A stretch of 40,246 nucleotides of DNA from Chitinophagales bacterium. Lineage in GTDB: Bacteria; Bacteroidota; Bacteroidia; Chitinophagales; Chitinophagaceae. The notes under the pieces were generated by a model. It saw only the letters and a list, made by a program, of their open reading frames with translations, made no database searches and was not told where the DNA came from. This document shows, piece by piece, positions 34,853-40,246 of the stretch. Position 1 is the first letter of the stretch, and each line of letters opens with the position of its first letter. The translations under genes were made by a program, and so were the position numbers. The DNA lies in NCBI GenBank assembly GCA_015655125.1, contig JAATFP010000031.1, forward strand, positions 1 through 40,246, written 5' to 3'.

Positions 34853-35509
34853 ATGGAAGATAATAATTACAAATTCCCTCCAGTTGAAAAAGTTATAAAC
34901 TGGATTATAAGTTTTATTTTTTACTATCGTTTAGTTTTTGTCCTAATTGCCATTTTGGGGATCGGCTTTCTTGCACGAAAAGTTTATTTAAATTCCGAAA
35001 ATGTTGATAGGCTAAAAAATGTCGCAGTTGTTTTAACCGGCGGTTCCATTATTATCGGTATTTTTTATTCGATAATAAATTATGAACACAATCAGGCAAA
35101 ATTTAAATATGATAAGAAGTCAACCCGCGATACTTTAACTTTCACAACAGCTTGCAGAATGCATGAAGCAGATACTATAAGCCATTTTAAGAATATTAAA
35201 CAGCTATACCTAAATAACAAAACATTGTTTTTAGAGGGCAAGCATCCCGAAATAATAGACATATTGGCAGGAGATGAGCCTGTGCGAATTTCATTCATAG
35301 TTATATTTAATTATTTAGAAAGCATAGGAATTGGTATTGATCAAGGAATTATGGATGAATCATTTATGAAAAAATTTTTTAAATCATTATTTCGAGACTA
35401 TAACGGATATTTCGGTACACATTTTGAATATTTACGAAGAGAAAATCATTCTCCGGACTTGTTTTTAAATTTTACAAAGCTTGCGAATAAATGGACACAC
35501 GAGATTTAA
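34853..35509 (+). CDS. DUF4760-like membrane protein, AT-rich
   Basis: From ATG 34853 (MEDNNYKFPPVEK) the protein has 218 residues. Two membrane helices near residues 15-40 (INWIISFIFYYRLVFVLIAI) and 57-77 (NVAVVLTGGSIIIGIFYSII) precede a cytoplasmic domain. The stretch FNYLESIGIGIDQGIMDESFMKKFFKS and the end FLNFTKLANKW resemble DUF4760, which often occurs in accessory regions; the function is unknown. A GTG at 34817 would add 12 residues but I prefer the ATG. The codon and base composition is clearly more AT-rich than in neighbours, and it lies just past tRNA-Glu, suggesting horizontal gain. A near -7 box TACATTTC lies at 34820-34827. Confidence 0.7.
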   Translation: MEDNNYKFPPVEKVINWIISFIFYYRLVFVLIAILGIGFLARKVYLNSENVDRLKNVAVVLTGGSIIIGIFYSIINYEHNQAKFKYDKKSTRDTLTFTTACRMHEADTISHFKNIKQLYLNNKTLFLEGKHPEIIDILAGDEPVRISFIVIFNYLESIGIGIDQGIMDESFMKKFFKSLFRDYNGYFGTHFEYLRRENHSPDLFLNFTKLANKWTHEI

Positions 35510-35545
35510 TTCCAAGAACTAAAGTAAAAATATCAAACAATTTCA

Positions 35546-35553
35546 TACATTTA
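35546..35553 (+). promoter_or_regulatory. Possible -7 element, TACATTTA
   Basis: One base from the TAnnTTTG consensus; an identical octamer lies upstream of lemA at 38750-38757. It would start a transcript shortly before the 12-codon frame at 35588. No -33 element was found. Confidence 0.3.
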
Positions 35554-35587
35554 CATGCGTTATAAAACCAAAATAAATTAAAAGACA

Positions 35588-35626
35588 ATGAAAAAATCAA
35601 TTTTAAAAGACGGTATGGGCTGGTAA
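35588..35626 (+). CDS. Possible 12-residue micropeptide
   Basis: A short frame ATG...TAA encodes MKKSILKDGMGW. It is preceded by an A-rich stretch like other ribosome binding regions in this DNA, has a plausible -7 element 35 bases upstream, and ends 21 bases before a strong intrinsic terminator. Together these form a compact unit of about 120 bases that no annotated gene explains. Whether it is translated, a leader peptide or chance within a small RNA is unclear; twelve codons are too few to judge from the sequence alone. Confidence 0.3.
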   Translation: MKKSILKDGMGW

Positions 35627-35646
35627 CCTAAAAATTTTTTTATAAC

Positions 35647-35678
35647 GAAAAATGGAGCTTATTGCTCCTTTTTTTTTT
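35647..35678 (+). terminator. Strong intrinsic terminator upstream of gap
   Basis: GGAGC (35654-35658) pairs with GCTCC (35664-35668) around TTATT; the flanking A-rich and T-rich tracts extend the stem, and ten T residues follow. It ends a transcript coming from the left and isolates gap. Confidence 0.85.
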
Positions 35679-35757
35679 GGAAAGCGAATTCTAGTGGTAG
35701 CAGATTGAACTTGGAATACTTCTTGAAAATTTCCCATATTTTTCCAACAACTATTCG

Positions 35758-35765
35758 TAAATTTG
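35758..35765 (+). promoter_or_regulatory. -7 promoter element of gap, TAAATTTG
   Basis: An exact TAnnTTTG match 40 bases upstream of the gap ATG at 35806. No strong TTTG is visible 20 bases upstream. Confidence 0.6.
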
Positions 35766-35793
35766 CACGCAAAATGCAAATTACAATTAATAA

Positions 35794-36819
<1,026 letters not shown>

Positions 36820-36842
36820 ATAAGAAATAAGTAATTTACAAT

Positions 36843-36898
36843 AAGGAATAAGGAAGCAGGCAGTTCAAAAGACAACCTGGATTTCTTATTCCTTTTTT
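36843..36898 (+). terminator. Intrinsic terminator after gap
   Basis: AAGGAATAAG (36843-36852) pairs with CTTATTCCTT (36885-36894), with a second inner pairing CAGG / CCTG, and a short T run follows. It lies just upstream of the pgk promoter. Confidence 0.75.
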
Positions 36899-36904
36899 AT
36901 TGGG

Positions 36905-36912
36905 TATATTTG
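36905..36912 (+). promoter_or_regulatory. -7 promoter element of pgk, TATATTTG
   Basis: An exact TAnnTTTG match. The transcript would have a leader of about 85 bases that contains the hairpin at 36921-36963. Confidence 0.5.
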
Positions 36913-36920
36913 GGGCCGTC

Positions 36921-36963
36921 TTCCCGTTGTTAGTCATTGCGAGGAAGGAAGCAATGGCGGGAA
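36921..36963 (+). repeat. Hairpin in the pgk leader
   Basis: TTCCCG (36921-36926) pairs with CGGGAA (36958-36963), and inside it CATTGC (36935-36940) pairs with GCAATG (36951-36956). The inner word CATTGCGAGGAAGGAAGCAA resembles a small intergenic repeat that I recall from various bacteria. It could be a transposed repeat or a regulatory leader structure. Confidence 0.6.
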
Positions 36964-37003
36964 TTTAGCAGGTTTTTGCTTTTTTAAATTAAAATTTTAA
37001 ATA

Positions 37004-38203
37004 ATGTCAGACTTTTCCTCTTTCAATTTCTCAGGTCACAAAGCCCTCGTGCGCGTAGATTTTAACGTTCCGTTGGATGACCAGTTCAATATTACAGACG
37101 ATACACGCATGACGGCAACGATTCCTACTATTAAAAAAATTTTGGCCGATGGCGGCAGCGCTATCCTGATGAGTCATCTTGGAAGACCGAAAGACGGTCC
37201 CACCGACAATTATTCGTTAAAGCACCTGGTAAAGCACCTTAGTGAATTGCTGGGAGGGCAAACAAAAGTTTTTTTTGCCAATAATTGCATTGGCGAGCAA
37301 GCGGGCATGACAGCCTCGATGTTGCGCGGCGGCGAAGTGCTGCTGTTGGAAAATCTCCGTTTTTATAAAGAAGAGGAAAAGGGCGACAAAGCTTTTGCGG
37401 AAAAATTAAGCAAGCTTGGGGATGTATATGTAAATGACGCGTTTGGTACGGCCCACCGGGCGCATGCTTCAACAGCCGTGATAGCAGATTTTTTCCCTGC
37501 GGATAAAAAAATGTTTGGCCTGCTGATGGAAGCGGAAGTGAAAAGTGCAGAAAAGGTATTGCATCAGTCTGAAAAGCCATTCTGCGCTATTATTGGCGGA
37601 GCAAAGGTTTCAGACAAGATATTGATCATAGAAAATTTGCTGGAACGTGCCACCGATATCATCATCGGTGGTGGTATGGCCTATACTTTTTTAAAGGCGC
37701 GCGGCGGTAATATCGGCAATTCGTTGTGCGAAGATGACCGTTTGCAAACAGCTCTGGACATTTTAGAAAAGGCAAAACAAAAGAATGTGAGCATTCATTT
37801 GCCGGAAACGTCCGTTATAGCGGATAAGTTTGCTGCTGATGCGAATACGCAGGAATGCCCGAGCGATCAGATTCCCGCAGGCTGGATGGGGTTGGATATA
37901 GGCGGCAAGGCAGTGGGCATTTTCAGCGAGACTATCAAAAAATCGAAGACCATTTTGTGGAACGGCCCGATGGGAGTGTTTGAAATGGAAAAGTTCCAGA
38001 ATGGAACAAAATCCATCGCATTGGCAGTAGCTGAAAGTACCGCCAATGGTGCATTCAGTCTTGTTGGTGGTGGCGACAGCGTTGCTGCAGTAAACAAATT
38101 CAATCTAGCGGATAAAGTAAGTTATGTAAGCACCGGCGGCGGTGCGTTGCTGGAATATTTTGAAGGGAAGGAGTTGCCTGGCATTGCGGCGATTAATAAA
38201 TAG
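37004..38203 (+). CDS. pgk: Phosphoglycerate kinase
   Basis: PGK transfers the acyl phosphate of 1,3-bisphosphoglycerate to ADP. The 399-residue cytoplasmic protein shows [45 protein letters not shown], the hinge GGAKVSDKI and the nucleotide site [12 protein letters not shown]. The complete length and intact motifs indicate a functional enzyme. It follows gap but has its own -7 element and a leader hairpin. A perfect palindrome begins on the last base of the stop codon. Confidence 0.97.
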   Translation: MSDFSSFNFSGHKALVRVDFNVPLDDQFNITDDTRMTATIPTIKKILADGGSAILMSHLGRPKDGPTDNYSLKHLVKHLSELLGGQTKVFFANNCIGEQAGMTASMLRGGEVLLLENLRFYKEEEKGDKAFAEKLSKLGDVYVNDAFGTAHRAHASTAVIADFFPADKKMFGLLMEAEVKSAEKVLHQSEKPFCAIIGGAKVSDKILIIENLLERATDIIIGGGMAYTFLKARGGNIGNSLCEDDRLQTALDILEKAKQKNVSIHLPETSVIADKFAADANTQECPSDQIPAGWMGLDIGGKAVGIFSETIKKSKTILWNGPMGVFEMEKFQNGTKSIALAVAESTANGAFSLVGGGDSVAAVNKFNLADKVSYVSTGGGALLEYFEGKELPGIAAINK

Positions 38204-38229
38204 GTTGACAACCCATATGGTTGTCAACC
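38203..38229. repeat. Perfect 11-bp inverted repeat after pgk
   Basis: GGTTGACAACC (38203-38213) is mirrored exactly by GGTTGTCAACC (38219-38229) around CATAT. No T run follows, so a simple terminator is unlikely; an operator-like binding site or mRNA-end hairpin is possible. Confidence 0.8.
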
Positions 38230-38341
38230 CAAAAGTGCGGCGGCATCCCCCAAAAAATAATATACGTATGGATTCCCCTGTTTTTTATTATAAACGGTTT
38301 CTTTTTATTCAGATTTTTTAGCTTCGTCAAAAATTTACATC

Positions 38342-38641
38342 ATGCGTGAAGGGAGTGACAAGTCGACCCACATTTTAAATGCATCTTCCAACCTGCTCGG
38401 GATCTGTTTCATTCTTATTACTTCTTTCCGCGTACTCCATTTATCAAGCACCACCTTTTTTGATGAACTAGCTGTTTTGTCCCTGGTCCTTTTTATGGGC
38501 AGCTGCATACTTTCCTTCCTTTCCATTCGCTCCGGAACAACTAAGAGCGTTTTGTACGAAAATATCGCCGACGGCATCTTTCTGGCAGGATTGATCGTTT
38601 TATTTATCACAACTATCTTATATTCATTTAACGTTATTTAG
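38342..38641 (+). CDS. Small membrane protein of unknown function
   Basis: The 99-residue protein has three hydrophobic helices: about residues 15-30 (ASSNLLGICFILITSF), 43-62 (LAVLSLVLFMGSCILSFLSI) and 77-97 (GIFLAGLIVLFITTILYSF). The N-terminus MREGSDKSTHILN is hydrophilic. Similar three-helix small proteins are found in related bacteria, but no function is known to me. It lies upstream of lemA with a 143-base gap, so co-transcription is uncertain. Confidence 0.7.
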   Translation: MREGSDKSTHILNASSNLLGICFILITSFRVLHLSSTTFFDELAVLSLVLFMGSCILSFLSIRSGTTKSVLYENIADGIFLAGLIVLFITTILYSFNVI

Positions 38642-38749
38642 AGGTCAGAAGTCTGAACGGAGAATCCGGTTCATAAATTTTCAATGATATATTATTCACC
38701 TGCGTATAAACTTCCAAACCCAAATACCTAAACTCTAAAAAAAAGCATA

Positions 38750-38757
38750 TACATTTA
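38750..38757 (+). promoter_or_regulatory. Possible -7 element of lemA, TACATTTA
   Basis: One mismatch to TAnnTTTG, 27 bases before the lemA ATG. The same octamer occurs at 35546-35553. Confidence 0.35.
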
Positions 38758-38784
38758 TATTCTTAAAACTTAAAACATATAATT

Positions 38785-39369
38785 ATGAAACGTGGTACAC
38801 TAATTATTCTTGGAATACTTGTAATACTCTTCTTTTGGGGATGCAACACTTACAATGGTTTGATCTCTGTTGACCAGTCGGTTAAAAAAGTTTGGGGTAA
38901 TGTAGAAACCAACTATCAACGTCGTACAGATCTTTACAGCAGTGTAATTAAAACAATCGAAGGTTCTGCGAATTTCGAAAAATCTACTTTAAAGGAAGTG
39001 CTGGAAGCACGGGCCAAAGCCACTTCAGTGACCGTGAATGTTGATGATTCTGCGTCTCTTGCCGCATACCAGAATGCACAAGCCAATCTGCAAGGTTCCT
39101 TCAGCAGGCTGATGGCAGTTGCAGAAGCTTATCCTGATCTTAAAACAACTAAATCCTTCCAGGATTTTCAAACGCAGATAGAAGGTACCGAAAACCGCAT
39201 CAACGTGGCGCGCCAGGACTACAATAAGGCGGTGGAAGATTACAATCTCAAAGTGAAAAGTTTTCCAAGAAATATTTTTGCGGGATTATTCGGGTACAAA
39301 GAAAAACCTTACTACAAATCTGATGCAGGCAGCGAAAAAGCGCCCGAAATCAAGTTTGATATAAAATAA
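38785..39369 (+). CDS. lemA: LemA family protein
   Basis: The 194-residue protein has the LemA layout: an N-terminal hydrophobic segment (residues 5-20, LIILGILVILFFWGC) then the antiparallel helical domain, with the signature VKKVWGNVETNYQRRTDLYSSVIKTIEG and later LKTTKSFQDFQTQIEGTENRINVARQDYNKAVEDYN. A Cys at residue 20 could be lipidated. LemA proteins are membrane-anchored; the molecular function is not established. Two TPM-domain genes follow closely, the usual arrangement of this family, so the three probably act together at the membrane. Confidence 0.93.
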   Translation: MKRGTLIILGILVILFFWGCNTYNGLISVDQSVKKVWGNVETNYQRRTDLYSSVIKTIEGSANFEKSTLKEVLEARAKATSVTVNVDDSASLAAYQNAQANLQGSFSRLMAVAEAYPDLKTTKSFQDFQTQIEGTENRINVARQDYNKAVEDYNLKVKSFPRNIFAGLFGYKEKPYYKSDAGSEKAPEIKFDIK

Positions 39370-39379
39370 TACAGTCTGT

Positions 39380-39838
39380 ATGTTTTCATTCTTTAGAAAG
39401 AAACAATTGTTCTCAGCGGAAGAAAATGAACGGATCGTAACTGCGATCCGCAACTGCGAAACGATCACAAGCGGCGAGATAAGGGTTTACATTGAATCCA
39501 AAAATCCGCTCGTGGATCCGCTTGAGCGCGCAGCAACCATTTTTACCAAACTGCAGATGCAGGCCACGCGCCACCGTAATGCGGTGCTGCTATACATTGC
39601 CGTGGACCATCGGGAAGTTGCACTTTTTGGTGATCAGGGCATTTTTCAACTGGTTGGACAAGAATTTTGGAATGCAGAAGTGAAAACGATGATTGGACGT
39701 TTTTCTCAGAATAACCTTGTAAGTGGTATTGAGCAATGTGTGTTGGAAGTGGGCCGCGTGTTAAAGGAGAAGTTCCCATATAATGCTGCTGAAGATAAGA
39801 ATGAACTGCCGGACGAAATTGTTTTCGGCAAATTGTAG
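39380..39838 (+). CDS. TPM-domain protein, cytoplasmic form
   Basis: The 152-residue protein begins ten bases after lemA. It contains a TPM_phosphatase-type domain: ENERIVTAIRNCETITSGEIRVYIESKNPL, then RHRNAVLLYIAVDHREVALFGDQGIF and WNAEVKTMIGRFSQNNLVSGIEQCVLEVG. It has no signal peptide or membrane segment, unlike the following gene. Its operon position suggests a role with LemA and the exported TPM protein. The TPM domain has been linked to photosystem repair in plants and its bacterial role is unresolved. Confidence 0.88.
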   Translation: MFSFFRKKQLFSAEENERIVTAIRNCETITSGEIRVYIESKNPLVDPLERAATIFTKLQMQATRHRNAVLLYIAVDHREVALFGDQGIFQLVGQEFWNAEVKTMIGRFSQNNLVSGIEQCVLEVGRVLKEKFPYNAAEDKNELPDEIVFGKL

Positions 39839-39868
39839 CCAGCCGCTGCAAAGAATAAATTGTTGTTC

Positions 39869-40246
39869 ATGAAAAAGATCGTTTCACTTTTAATATTGCT
39901 GATTGGCTGTGCGATATGTTTCGCACAGTCGGCCTTTAACCCGGATGAATTGTTAAAGGGGCCGCCTTCACCGCAAAAACTCGTTACAGATTACGGCAAT
40001 ATCCTTACAGCCGATCAGCAACATGTACTGGAAGACAAACTAGTAGCTTTTGACGACAGTACTTCCACCCAGATAGCGGTGGTGATCGTTCCCAATCTTG
40101 GCAATTATGATGTGAGTGATTACGGGGTCAAGTTGCTCCGCGCCTGGGGAATCGGTGGAAAGGAACACAACAATGGTGTGCTGCTTGTCATTTCTGTGGA
40201 GGACCGTAAACTTAATATTGCTACAGGTTATGGCGTGGAAGGGGCC
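39869..40246 (+). CDS. Exported TPM-domain protein, partial
   Basis: The gene starts at ATG 39869 with a signal peptide (MKKIVSLLILLIGCAICFAQ) and runs off the window after 126 codons. The visible part holds most of a TPM domain: LVTDYGNILTADQQHVLEDKL, STQIAVVIVPNLG, YGVKLLRAWGIGGKEHNNGVLL and VEDRKLNIATGYGVEGA. In family members the domain is followed by a membrane helix and a glycine-rich tail; this cannot be seen here. It is the third gene of the lemA cluster. Confidence 0.9.
   Translation, partial: MKKIVSLLILLIGCAICFAQSAFNPDELLKGPPSPQKLVTDYGNILTADQQHVLEDKLVAFDDSTSTQIAVVIVPNLGNYDVSDYGVKLLRAWGIGGKEHNNGVLLVISVEDRKLNIATGYGVEGA

Overview
The window looks like chromosomal DNA from a member of the Bacteroidetes, most likely the family Chitinophagaceae. 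The grounds are the -7 promoter elements of the type TAnnTTTG (upstream of the tRNA, gap, pgk, a deoC and others), AT-rich ribosome binding regions, LytS/LytTR two-component pairs, many secreted proteins with short signal peptides ending in AQ/SQ/CQ, and gene content such as a malic enzyme fused to a phosphotransacetylase-like domain. The genus assignment is inference. No phage, insertion sequence, CRISPR array or rRNA was seen.

Layout. 1-6000: the tail of an unknown gene, a secreted thioredoxin-like protein, a DUF4442 hotdog protein, malic enzyme (maeB), and an MlaE/MlaF lipid ABC transporter pair whose ATPase is broken by a one-base frameshift. 6000-13000: a LytTR/LytS pair, a small lipoprotein, and two periplasmic amidohydrolase-fold proteins in which one whole protein and the N-terminal half of the other lack the metal-binding HxH motif. 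13300-17600: a four-gene cluster in the order DeoC aldolase, aldehyde dehydrogenase, truncated ALDH-like protein without catalytic residues, and DeoC-like protein without Schiff-base lysines. 17650-26990: a SPOR-domain protein, M20 peptidase, beta-CASP metallo-hydrolase, a repeat-containing secreted protein, FAD-dependent D-amino acid dehydrogenase, sterol desaturase family membrane oxygenase, an unknown protein and an intradiol dioxygenase-like lipoprotein. 27100-28840: a second LytTR/LytS pair. 28930-34460: a glycerol cluster (glpK, glpD, glpF) followed by an oxo-aldehyde dehydrogenase. 34600-40246: tRNA-Glu, an AT-rich DUF4760-like membrane protein, a possible 12-codon micro-ORF unit, gap, pgk, a small membrane protein, lemA and two TPM-domain genes, the last cut by the window end.

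How the genes fit together. The glycerol cluster takes up, phosphorylates and oxidises glycerol to dihydroxyacetone phosphate, which enters glycolysis through gap and pgk further along. The DeoC/ALDH cluster would split deoxyribose 5-phosphate into glyceraldehyde 3-phosphate and acetaldehyde and oxidise the acetaldehyde. Its two degenerate paralogues, one for each catalytic enzyme, suggest a hetero-oligomeric aldolase-dehydrogenase assembly and are the most interesting functional observation here.

Intergenic DNA is unusual. Many gaps hold imperfect or perfect long inverted repeats, often starting at or next to a stop codon, built from several unrelated word families. One family is a REP-like two-armed repeat found three times complete and once as a single arm.
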